Part shown: piece after piece, positions 1 to 6,521 of the stretch
Numbering within the stretch: the stretch's first letter is position 1
Layout: each line of letters opens with the position of its first letter
Origin: Acidimicrobiia bacterium
Lineage (GTDB): Bacteria; Actinomycetota; Acidimicrobiia; IMCC26256
DNA length: 12,357 bases
Assembly (NCBI GenBank): GCA_023262065.1
Contig: JALRDW010000005.1
Coordinates: forward strand, 1-12,357
Reading direction: 5' to 3'
Position numbers and translations under genes: made by a program
The notes under the pieces: model-generated
Databases searched by the model: none
What the model saw: the letters and a program-made list of their open reading frames with translations, nothing else
What the model was told of the DNA's origin: nothing

Positions 1-1032
1 GCCCGCAGGGAGGCCCTCGCCGCGGAACGGGCCCGCGGTCGGCCCGACCCCGGTGAGGGCGTGGGCCGCGAGGACCACGGCGGCGGAGTTCCAGGTCGGC
101 TGCTCGACCGGGTACAGCTCGCCCTCGGTGTCCCAGGCCTCCCCGTCGAAGTTCATGCCCGTCCAGTACCCGCCGCCGTCGGCCCGCAGGAACTGCACCC
201 AGCCGAACAGCTCGAGGGCGCGGTCGGTGGCGCCGATGGCGTCGAGGGCCATGACGAGTTCGCAGGTCTCGGCCGCGGTGACCCACGGCTGGTCGGAGAC
301 GCAGCGCACGCCGCGGCCCGGGGCCACGAAGGTGTCCCAGTGGGCGGCGAGGCGCGCGTGGGCCGCCTCGCCGCGCAGCACGCCGCCGAGGATCGGGTAG
401 TACCAGTCCATCGCCCAGCGGGCCTTGTCGAGGAACCGTTCCGGCCGGTGGGCGATCGCGATGGCGAGCGCACCGAGCGAGAGCTCCCAGTCGGGGCGTT
501 CGTGGCCCAGTCGCTCGGCGATCGCGATCGCGTGCTTGAGGCTCGCATGGATGCTCGAGGATCCGGTGAGCAGCGCGCCGTCGGCCGGGTCGTCACCGCG
601 CCATGCGATCTCGCCGGTCTCGGTCTGGTGTCCGAGCGCGAAGTCGATCGCCGCCTCCACCGCGGGCCAGAAGTCGCGCAGGAACGCGGTGTCGCCCGTG
701 CACAGGTAGTGGTGCCAGACGCCGTTGGCGATGTAGCAGGTGACGTTCGTGTCGAGCGTGGGGTCCTTCACCTCGTCGCCGACGTAGTACGCGTGCCAGG
801 AGCCCTCGCGGTGCTGCATGGTGCGCAGCCACTCGTAGGCGCGGGCGGCGTCATCGTGGCGTCCGCCGAGGTCGAGGGCCATCGCCGCCTCGACGAGGTT
901 CCACGGATCGGTGTGCTCGCCGGGAGTCCACGGGATGTTGCCGTCGGGCAGCTGGATCGCGGCGATGGCCGTGACCGTCTCGTCGAGCTGGGCGACGGTG
1001 AGGATGCCGGGGACCTCGCGCAGCAGGCTCAC
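1..1032 (-). CDS. Alpha/alpha-toroid (glycosidase- or prenyltransferase-like) protein, partial
   Basis: A frame open from a GTG at 1032 to the left edge (344 codons, no stop) shows a real gene whose C-terminus lies outside the window. It begins VSLLREVPGILTVAQLDE and is rich in Trp, Tyr, His and acidic residues. Readable stretches include QLPDGNIPWTPGEHTDPWN (about residues 28-46), GSWHAYYVGDE, DTNVTCYIANGVWHHYL, ARWAMDWYYPILGGVLRGE and CVSDQPWVTAAETCELVMAL. This pattern of helical hairpins with aromatic/acidic loops is typical of (alpha/alpha)6-toroid proteins such as six-hairpin glycosidases. From memory, close actinobacterial relatives are loosely labelled prenyltransferase-like. Its GTG overlaps the methyltransferase stop as GTGA, so the two are probably translationally coupled. 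I infer a role in making or trimming a surface glycan; the substrate is unknown and the catalytic residues cannot be assigned. Confidence 0.85.
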   Translation of the reverse strand, partial: MSLLREVPGILTVAQLDETVTAIAAIQLPDGNIPWTPGEHTDPWNLVEAAMALDLGGRHDDAARAYEWLRTMQHREGSWHAYYVGDEVKDPTLDTNVTCYIANGVWHHYLCTGDTAFLRDFWPAVEAAIDFALGHQTETGEIAWRGDDPADGALLTGSSSIHASLKHAIAIAERLGHERPDWELSLGALAIAIAHRPERFLDKARWAMDWYYPILGGVLRGEAAHARLAAHWDTFVAPGRGVRCVSDQPWVTAAETCELVMALDAIGATDRALELFGWVQFLRADGGGYWTGMNFDGEAWDTEGELYPVEQPTWNSAAVVLAAHALTGVGPTAGPFRGEGLPAG

Positions 1033-1772
1033 GCGGCGGTCCTCCGCGCGCCCGCGCCCTTGTGGGAGTAGATGATGACGCTCTTGCCGAGGATCGGGTT
1101 GAGTGCGTCGTCGATCGCGTTCAACCACCGGGGTTGCTTCATGAGCTGGTGCACGAGCAGATCGTGGTACTTGCGGGCGAGGAACCGGTCCGAGTTCTCC
1201 ACTCCGCCGGCGCACCGGATCCACCAGTACGGCGAGTGCAGTGCATGGCGGTGGTCGACGCCGTCGAGCGACAGGCCGGCGCGCCGCAACTTCGCCTCGA
1301 GGTCGGCGCGTCGGTAGATGCGGACGTGGCCGCCCGGCGTGTCGTGGTACTTGTCGTCGAGGGCCCAGTTGATGCGCTCGGGGAACCGGTTCGGCACGGT
1401 GACGGCCATCCGGCCGCCCGGCCTGAGCACCCGGAACAACTCGGCGATCGCCCGGTCGTCGGCCCAGAGGTGCTCGAGGACCTCGGAGCAGACGACCACG
1501 TCGAACGCGTCGTCGGGGAACGGGAGGTTGAGCGCGTCGCCGTTCGTGACGCCGCCCGGGGCGTCGCTGGTGGTGCCGGGGATCTCACCGGCGGCGAGCA
1601 TGCCGCCGACCACCGCGCGCACGTCCTTGAGCTCCGACTCGGAGTAGTCGAGCGCGACGACGGTCGCGCCCCGTCGCCACGCCTCGAACGCGTGTCGTCC
1701 GCCGCCGCACCCCATGTCGAGGATGCGCATGCCGGGCCGGAGCCCGATCCGATCGAAGTCGACGGTGAGCAT
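1029..1772 (-). CDS. Class I SAM-dependent methyltransferase (Methyltransf_11 type)
   Basis: This 247-residue protein transfers a methyl group from S-adenosylmethionine to an unidentified acceptor. The Rossmann fold is clear: motif I ILDMGCGGGRHAFEA at residues 17-31, the acidic end of beta-2 at Asp42 in VVALDYSES, and later the motifs NLPFPDDAFDVVVCSEVLEHL (start of a longer block) and FRVLRPGGRMAVTVPN. I chose ATG at 1772 (MLTVDFDRIGLRPGMRI) because family members begin just before motif I and because this ATG overlaps the glycosyltransferase stop by one base (TGATG). An upstream in-frame start would add about 24 low-complexity Arg-rich residues lying inside the glycosyltransferase gene. 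The stop overlaps the next gene's GTG. Given its glycosyltransferase partner, a sugar or glycolipid acceptor is plausible, but that is inference. Confidence 0.92.
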   Translation of the reverse strand: MLTVDFDRIGLRPGMRILDMGCGGGRHAFEAWRRGATVVALDYSESELKDVRAVVGGMLAAGEIPGTTSDAPGGVTNGDALNLPFPDDAFDVVVCSEVLEHLWADDRAIAELFRVLRPGGRMAVTVPNRFPERINWALDDKYHDTPGGHVRIYRRADLEAKLRRAGLSLDGVDHRHALHSPYWWIRCAGGVENSDRFLARKYHDLLVHQLMKQPRWLNAIDDALNPILGKSVIIYSHKGAGARRTAA

Positions 1773-3061
1773 CAGGCGCGCCCCTCGCGTTCGTCGAGCG
1801 CCGCGTACCAGTGCTCGATCATCCCCTCGGCGGTGCGCCGCCACGTGAACTTGCCGAGCACCCGCTCGCGGCCGGCCGCTCCGAGGCGGTCCCGCAGCGG
1901 GGCGTCGTCGAGCATGCGCCCGATCGCCATCGCGAGGGCGCCGGGATCTCCGGGCTCGACCGTGAGTGCGGCCTCGCCGTCCGGCCCGACGACCTCGGGG
2001 AGGGCGCCGCCGGTCGTGGCGACGAGGGGCACCCCGCAGGCCATGGCCTCGATGGCGGGCAGCGAGAAACCCTCGTACAGCGAGGGGACCACGGCGACCT
2101 GGGCCTCGGCGTAGAGCTCGACGATGCGCTCCTGGGGCACGCCGGAGACGAACTCGACGTGTCCGGTGAGGCCCAGACGCTCGATGAGTGCGGGCGTCGC
2201 GCTCTTCTCCTTGGTCCGGCCGATGATGACGAGGTGCGCCTCGGGGTTCTCGGTGCGCAACTTCGCGAGCCCCTCGAGCAGCGGTGTGAGGCCCTTGAGC
2301 GGCACGTCGGCGCTCGCGGTCGTCATGAGGCGACCGGGGACCCGGGCGACGTGGGGCATCGGGCGGAAGATCTCCTCATCGACGCCGACGGGCACGATGT
2401 GGAGCCGCTCCTCGGCGACGCCCATCTGGGCGACGATGTCACGCTTCGAGGACTGCGACACCGTGACGAGGCGCGGGAACTCCCGGGCGACCTTCATCTG
2501 CATGCCGAGGAACGCGTACCAGCGACGCAGCTGGTAGCGGCGGTAGGCGTTCGCAGCGTGCTCGAGCTCGAGGTCCCGGTCCACCGTGATGGGGTGGTGG
2601 AGGGTCGCCACGACCGGCCAACCGTCCTGCATCATCCCGAGGAGGCCGGTGCCGAAGCACTGGTTGTCGTGGATGAGGTCGAAGTCGGCCCGCCGGGTGC
2701 GCAGGTACTTGCGGGCCCGCACGCTGAAGGCCCACGGCTCCGGGAACCCGCCGGTGCACATGTACGCGAACTCGGCGAGGTCGGTGCCGTCCCGGAACTC
2801 CCACGGCCACGGCACCCGGAACGGGTTCGAGGACCGGTACAGGTCGAGGCCGGGGATCTTGACGAGCTGCTCGGGGTCGTCGAGCTCGGGCCAGGGCTGG
2901 CCGGCGAGGACCTCGATGTGGTGGCCGAGGGCGGCGACCTCCCGGGCCACGTACCGGCTGTAGACGCCCTGCCCACCGCAGTGGGGGTTGCCGCGGTAGA
3001 TGAGCCAGGCGACCCGGAGCGGCCGGTCGGTGGGGTTCTTGGGGGAAGCGGGGGAGGCCAT
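1772..3061 (-). CDS. GT4-family glycosyltransferase (GT-B fold)
   Basis: This 429-residue cytoplasmic glycosyltransferase probably uses a nucleotide-sugar donor with retention of configuration, as GT4 enzymes do. The N-terminal Rossmann domain opens with LRVAWLIYRGNPHCGGQGVY (residues 15-34), the Gly-rich acceptor-domain loop, followed by a long helix and HHIEVLAGQPWPEL. The C-terminal donor domain contains HLVIIGR, then VVPSLYEGFSLPAIEAMACG with the EX7E pair at Glu330 and Glu338, and PLVATTGGALPEVVG. Length is normal for the family. I chose ATG at 3061 (MASPASPKNPTDRP) because a -10-like GACTGT sits 7 bases upstream and the 17 extra residues of a longer frame look non-coding. It is first in a three-gene operon with the methyltransferase (1-base overlap) and the toroid protein. 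Donor and acceptor cannot be read from the sequence. Confidence 0.94.
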   Translation of the reverse strand: MASPASPKNPTDRPLRVAWLIYRGNPHCGGQGVYSRYVAREVAALGHHIEVLAGQPWPELDDPEQLVKIPGLDLYRSSNPFRVPWPWEFRDGTDLAEFAYMCTGGFPEPWAFSVRARKYLRTRRADFDLIHDNQCFGTGLLGMMQDGWPVVATLHHPITVDRDLELEHAANAYRRYQLRRWYAFLGMQMKVAREFPRLVTVSQSSKRDIVAQMGVAEERLHIVPVGVDEEIFRPMPHVARVPGRLMTTASADVPLKGLTPLLEGLAKLRTENPEAHLVIIGRTKEKSATPALIERLGLTGHVEFVSGVPQERIVELYAEAQVAVVPSLYEGFSLPAIEAMACGVPLVATTGGALPEVVGPDGEAALTVEPGDPGALAMAIGRMLDDAPLRDRLGAAGRERVLGKFTWRRTAEGMIEHWYAALDEREGRA

Positions 3062-3068
3062 GAGGGGG

Positions 3069-3074
3069 ACAGTC
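3069..3074 (-). promoter_or_regulatory. Putative -10 box of the glycosyltransferase operon
   Basis: On the minus strand GACTGT lies 7 bases before the ATG at 3061, the same geometry as the stronger leaderless promoters in this window. Only positions 2 (A) and 6 (T) match the usual -10 pattern, so this is weak. No convincing -35 box or Shine-Dalgarno is visible. Confidence 0.35.
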
Positions 3075-3131
3075 TCCCGGCGCCGGGCCCCTCCGGGCAA
3101 ACCTCGCACCACGGTCCGATCGCCCCGCCGG

Positions 3132-3137
3132 TACCCT
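3132..3137 (+). promoter_or_regulatory. -10 box, leaderless promoter of the S9 hydrolase
   Basis: TACCCT is followed by 7 bases and then GTG at 3145. Transcription would start at or next to the start codon, giving a leaderless mRNA. No Shine-Dalgarno precedes the GTG, which agrees with this. It is back to back with the putative minus-strand promoter at 3069-3074. Confidence 0.55.
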
Positions 3138-3144
3138 CCGGCCC

Positions 3145-4941
3145 GTGCACCGTGCCGTCCCGCCCGGGTTCCGGGCCGTCGCCGACCCCCGCGGGAACCC
3201 CGCCGGGACCCGGATCGGCTGGCTCGAGGAGACCCCCGAGGGCCCGACCCGGCTCGTCGTCGCCCGCCCCGACGGCTCCGACCGGACCGCCCTCCACCCT
3301 CCGGCCCGTCGGACCCCGCCGACCTGGGGCGGAACCTGGACCTGGTGCGGTGGGGACGCCGTCCTCCTCGTGGCCGCCGACGGCCGCCTCCTGCGGGTCG
3401 GCCTCGACGGTCCGGTCACCGAGGTGCAGCCGGCCGACGGGACCCGCCGGCTCGGTCCCGCCGCCTCGCCCGACGGCCGGTGGGTCGCGTTCGCCGCCGA
3501 GACCGCGACCGAGCAGCGCATCCTCGTCGCGGCGACCGACGGCGGACCGGCGCGGCCGGTGTCGACCGCCGACTTCGCGTGGGACCCCGCTTGGTCGCCC
3601 GCCGGGGACGCGCTCGCCTGGCACGAGTGGGACCACCCGGACATGCCGTGGGACGCGTCCCGCATCGTGGTGGCGACCTTCGCCGACGGTGTCGTCGGCA
3701 CGGGGCACGTCGTGGCCGGGGGGAGCGCCGAGCAGGTCGGCCAGCCCCGGTGGTCGCCGGACGGCGCGCGCCTCGCATGGGTGAGCGACGCCACCGGGTG
3801 GCTGACCGTGTGGGTGGGCGGTGCGCGAGGCGAGGATCCGTACCCGCTCCTCTCCGAGCGGTTCGAGGCCGCCGAGGCGCCGTGGGGCGCGGGACAGCGC
3901 TCGTTCGCCTGGTCACCCGACGGCGGTGCCGTCGCGTACTGCCGCAACGAGGACGGCTTCGGCGCGCTGTGCCGCGCGCCGGTGCGCGGTGGTCCGATCG
4001 CCACCGGCGACCTCGTGGCGCGCGCCTGGCACCACGGGATCGACTGGGGTCCGAGCGGGATCGTCGCCGTGCGATCCGGGGCCCGCACCCCGCCGCGCAT
4101 CGTGGTGCACCGGGGGGACGGTGAGCGCCTCGATCTCGCCGACGGCGATCCGCCCGGGTTCTCGCGGGACGCGCTCGTCGAACCCGAGGTGCTGCGGTGG
4201 AGATCGGGATCATCCGACGTGTCGGGCCTGCTGTACCGGCCCCCGGGCCCGGCGCGGCCGCCGGTGCTGGTCGACTGCCACGGCGGCCCGACCGGCGGGG
4301 CGACCGTGCGCTGGATCGCGGACGTCGCCGACGCCGTGGCTCGGGGTTGGGCCGTGCTGCGTCCGAACCCGCGCGGATCGACGGGCGCGGGCCGCGCGTA
4401 CCTCGCCGCGCTCGAGGGCCGTTGGGGCGAGGCCGACGTCGAGGACGTGGTCGCCGGGATCGAGTCGGTGCGGGCCCGGGGTGATCTCGACGGCGACCGG
4501 ATCGCGATCGTCGGCGGCAGTGCGGGCGGCATGCTCGCCCTCCTCGTGGCGCTCCGTCGTCCCGATCTGGTGCGGGCCTGCGCCGTCGCCTACGCGGTCA
4601 CCGACCTGCGAGCGCTCGCCGCGGTGGAGTACCGCTTCGAGCAGCATTACACCGAGTGGCTCGTCGGCCGCCTCCCCGAGCACGAGTCGGTGTACCTCGA
4701 GCGGTCCCCGATCACCCGCGCTGCGTCGTTGCGGGTGCCCACGCTCATGCTCCACGGCGACGCCGATCCGGTCGTGCCGATCGACCAGACCCGCGCGTTC
4801 GCGGCTGCGGCGCGAGCGGCCGGTGCGCCGGTGGAGGTCCACGAGTACGCGGGCGAGGGTCACGGCTGGTCGCGACCCGGGACCGTGGCGGACGCCGACG
4901 CCCGCACTGCGGCGTTCCTCGCTCGCGCGGTGCTGTCGTGA
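3145..4941 (+). CDS. S9 family (prolyl oligopeptidase-like) serine hydrolase
   Basis: This 598-residue two-domain protein resembles acylaminoacyl-peptidase and prolyl oligopeptidases, which cleave short peptides. Residues about 1-330 form a TolB/WD40-like beta-propeller with repeated blade motifs SPDGRWVAF (108-116), SPAGDALAW (151-159), SPDGARLAW (204-212) and SPDGGAVAY (257-265). The C-terminal alpha/beta hydrolase domain starts around PVLVDCHGGPTGGATVRW and carries the nucleophile elbow GGSAGG (Ser459), HGDADPVVP (Asp541) and GEGHGW (His573), so the catalytic triad is complete. The start is GTG at 3145 (MHRAVPPGFRAVADPRG), supported by the -10 box just upstream. There is no signal peptide, so it is probably cytoplasmic. 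Its stop overlaps the next hydrolase start as GTGA. Whether it is a peptidase or an esterase cannot be decided from sequence. Confidence 0.92.
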   Translation: MHRAVPPGFRAVADPRGNPAGTRIGWLEETPEGPTRLVVARPDGSDRTALHPPARRTPPTWGGTWTWCGGDAVLLVAADGRLLRVGLDGPVTEVQPADGTRRLGPAASPDGRWVAFAAETATEQRILVAATDGGPARPVSTADFAWDPAWSPAGDALAWHEWDHPDMPWDASRIVVATFADGVVGTGHVVAGGSAEQVGQPRWSPDGARLAWVSDATGWLTVWVGGARGEDPYPLLSERFEAAEAPWGAGQRSFAWSPDGGAVAYCRNEDGFGALCRAPVRGGPIATGDLVARAWHHGIDWGPSGIVAVRSGARTPPRIVVHRGDGERLDLADGDPPGFSRDALVEPEVLRWRSGSSDVSGLLYRPPGPARPPVLVDCHGGPTGGATVRWIADVADAVARGWAVLRPNPRGSTGAGRAYLAALEGRWGEADVEDVVAGIESVRARGDLDGDRIAIVGGSAGGMLALLVALRRPDLVRACAVAYAVTDLRALAAVEYRFEQHYTEWLVGRLPEHESVYLERSPITRAASLRVPTLMLHGDADPVVPIDQTRAFAAAARAAGAPVEVHEYAGEGHGWSRPGTVADADARTAAFLARAVLS

Positions 4942-5576
4942 CGACGGTGGTGTACGCCGGGCCGAAGCGGGGCATCGACCGTGCGGTGCTGCTCGCGCAC
5001 GGCGCCGGTGCCGACCTCGAGGCACCCGCCCTCGTCGCCGTCGCCGACGCCCTCGCGGTGCATGGCATCCCGTCGCTGCGGTTCAACTACCCGTACCGCG
5101 ACGCCGGCAGGAAGGCGCCCGATCGCCCTGCGGTGCTGCTCGCCGCCACCCGCGCCGCGGCGGCCGATCTGGCGAGGCGCACCAAGCTCGACCCGGCCCG
5201 CATCGTGGTCGGCGGCCGGTCGATGGGCGGCCGGTACTGCTCGCTCGTGGTCGCCGACGCCGACGATCCGCTCCCGACCCTGGGCCTCCTGCTGCTCGGC
5301 TACCCGCTGCATCCGGCGGGCCGGCCCGACCAGCCCCGGGTCGAGCACCTGAGCCGGATCCGGGTACCCACGATGTTCGTCAGCGGGACCCGTGACGCGC
5401 TCGGTGCGAAGGATGCACTGCGCCGCGCGGCCCGACGGGTCGACGGACCGGTCGCGTGGCACTGGGTCGAGACCGGTGACCACGCGTTCAAGCCGCTGAA
5501 GTCGTCGGGTCTGAGCCGCGAGGCGGTGCTGGCGGAGCTCGCCGCGGCGAGCGCGGACTGGGTCGCCTCGCTCTGA
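4938..5576 (+). CDS. Alpha/beta hydrolase of the Tex30/KANL3-like (dienelactone hydrolase-like) group
   Basis: This compact 212-residue alpha/beta hydrolase begins at GTG 4938 (VTTVVYAGPKRGIDRAVLL), overlapping the stop of the S9 gene by 4 bases, so translation is probably coupled. The fold is readable in order: oxyanion-side LLAHGAGAD (18-26), LRFNYPYRDAGRKAP (47-61), the nucleophile elbow GGRSMGGR with Ser95, then LLLLGYPLHPAGRPD (117-131), the acid PTMFVSGTRDALG with Asp153, and the base ETGDHAFK with His182. HGAGA plus the R-S-M-G-G-R elbow and the GYPLHP loop mark the Tex30-like group, whose bacterial members mostly have unknown substrates. A frame extended upstream would run back through the S9 gene and is a shadow. 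Co-transcription with a peptidase-like hydrolase suggests a shared hydrolytic pathway, but no substrate can be named. Confidence 0.88.
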   Translation: MTTVVYAGPKRGIDRAVLLAHGAGADLEAPALVAVADALAVHGIPSLRFNYPYRDAGRKAPDRPAVLLAATRAAAADLARRTKLDPARIVVGGRSMGGRYCSLVVADADDPLPTLGLLLLGYPLHPAGRPDQPRVEHLSRIRVPTMFVSGTRDALGAKDALRRAARRVDGPVAWHWVETGDHAFKPLKSSGLSREAVLAELAAASADWVASL

Positions 5577-5590
5577 GGTCGGGGCCTCGC

Positions 5591-5602
5591 CGGGCGCGCC
5601 CG
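5591..5602. repeat. Perfect 12-bp palindrome in a gene gap
   Basis: CGGGCGCGCCCG is self-complementary and sits between the hydrolase stop and the next gene's promoter. It has no loop, so it is unlikely to be an efficient terminator. It could be a protein-binding site or chance in such GC-rich DNA. Confidence 0.2.
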
Positions 5603-5614
5603 CGGGCTGCCGTC

Positions 5615-5620
5615 TAGCCT
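5615..5620 (+). promoter_or_regulatory. -10 box (TAGCCT), leaderless promoter of crotonase 1
   Basis: TCTAGCCT ends 7 bases before the ATG at 5628. The heptamer CTAGCCT recurs at three other gene starts in this window in the same position. No Shine-Dalgarno precedes the ATG, so translation is probably leaderless. Confidence 0.75.
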
Positions 5621-5627
5621 CGCCGCC

Positions 5628-6461
5628 ATGTCGACGATCCCGCAGATGAACACCCTCCGCTTCGAGCAGGACGGCCACGTGGCCCGGCTCACGATGAACC
5701 GTCCGGACAAGCTCAACGCGTTCAGCACCGAGATGTGGGACGAGATGCGCGAGCTCGGCGCACGGCTCCTCGCCGATCCGGGCGACGTCCGGGCACTCGT
5801 GCTCATCGGGGAGGGTCGTGCGTTCTCGAGCGGCATCGACACGAGCGTGTTCGCCGAGCGCGGCGACTTCGGTGCGGTGAGCGACGGGGCGACGGCCCGG
5901 GACCGGGACCCGTGGATCGACGTCGTGCTGCGCACCCAGGACGCGTACAACTGGCTCGAGGAGGCGCCGTTCGCCACCATCGCCGCGGTGCGCGGCTACG
6001 CCCTCGGCGCCGGGTTGCAGGCCGCGCTCGCCTGCGACATCCGGGTGTTCGCCCACGGTGTGGACGTCGGACTGCTCGAACTGAAGTACGGGATCATGCC
6101 GGACCTCGGTGGCACGCAGCGCCTGACGAAGCTCGTCGGTCCGGGTCGGGCCAAGGAGATGATCCTCATGGGCGCCCGTATCGACGGCGCGGAGGCGCAC
6201 CGTCTCGGCATCTGCGAGCGGTACGTGCCGGACGAGGAGCTCGAGACCACGGTCGATGCGATGGCCGAGCGCATCGCAGCCCAGCCCCCCATCGCGGTGC
6301 GCACGTCGAAGCGCGCGGTCGAGGCCGCGACGCACCTGGCGTTGCGGGACGGCCTCATGTTCGAGGCCACCGGCCAGACCGAGTGCATGCGCTCCGAGGA
6401 CATGCGCGAGGCCATCGGTGCGTTCATCGAGGGTCGCCCGCCGGTGTACCGCAACCGCTGA
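5628..6461 (+). CDS. Crotonase-superfamily protein, isomerase-like (enoyl-CoA hydratase/isomerase family)
   Basis: This 277-residue crotonase-fold protein acts on an acyl-CoA thioester. The N-terminal LTMNRPDKLNAFSTEMWDEM and the oxyanion-hole segment RAFSSGIDTS (64-73) are typical. GYALGAGLQAALACDIRV has Gln131 where classic enoyl-CoA hydratase has its first catalytic Glu, while LLELKYGIMPDLGGTQRL keeps Glu151 and adds Asp159 in place of the usual Gly. The Glu-x7-Asp spacing matches the residues I recall for Delta3,5-Delta2,4-dienoyl-CoA isomerase (Glu196 and Asp204 of the rat enzyme), so an isomerase is likelier than a hydratase. The ATG at 5628 lies 7 bases after a TAGCCT box; a second ATG six codons on is less well placed. 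It stands alone, not in an obvious beta-oxidation operon. Family membership is sure; the exact reaction is inferred. Confidence 0.92.
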   Translation: MSTIPQMNTLRFEQDGHVARLTMNRPDKLNAFSTEMWDEMRELGARLLADPGDVRALVLIGEGRAFSSGIDTSVFAERGDFGAVSDGATARDRDPWIDVVLRTQDAYNWLEEAPFATIAAVRGYALGAGLQAALACDIRVFAHGVDVGLLELKYGIMPDLGGTQRLTKLVGPGRAKEMILMGARIDGAEAHRLGICERYVPDEELETTVDAMAERIAAQPPIAVRTSKRAVEAATHLALRDGLMFEATGQTECMRSEDMREAIGAFIEGRPPVYRNR

Positions 6462-6480
6462 GCGCGCCCGCCCGTCGGGG

Positions 6481-6508
6481 AGACCCGTCGGAGGACGCGA
6501 CCGGGTCT
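6481..6508 (+). terminator. Possible weak hairpin after crotonase 1
   Basis: AGACCCG (6481-6487) can pair with CGGGTCT (6502-6508) around a 14-base loop. There is no T-run, and the right arm touches the next gene's -10 box, so it could act as a terminator or be chance pairing in GC-rich DNA. Confidence 0.22.
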
Positions 6509-6513
6509 AGCCT
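6508..6513 (+). promoter_or_regulatory. -10 box (TAGCCT), leaderless promoter of murA
   Basis: TCTAGCCT is followed by 8 bases and the ATG at 6522. The same heptamer CTAGCCT stands in front of three other genes here. It supports ATG 6522 over an in-frame TTG at 6513, which overlaps the box itself. Confidence 0.75.
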
Positions 6514-6521
6514 TGTCGGCC

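Noticed and set aside
61..1071. 336-codon plus-strand frame at the left end, the longest closed frame there.
   Set aside because: The minus-strand frame, open to the window edge, encodes a coherent aromatic-rich toroid protein and is coupled to the methyltransferase by GTGA. The plus-strand product is compositionally odd.
1811..3784. Long plus-strand open frame (657 codons) opposite the glycosyltransferase.
   Set aside because: It is the complement shadow of the glycosyltransferase and an out-of-frame reading of the S9 gene. There are no motifs, and it ignores both promoters.
2439..4532. Very long open frame on the minus strand (697 codons) across the divergent promoter region.
   Set aside because: It lies antisense to the S9 hydrolase and out of frame with the glycosyltransferase. 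Its product is Pro/Arg/Ser-rich without any domain, typical of shadow frames in high-GC DNA.
4860..6335. 491-codon minus-strand frame opposite the Tex30-like hydrolase and crotonase 1.
   Set aside because: It is a shadow frame; no domain is recognisable and it spans two real genes and a promoter.
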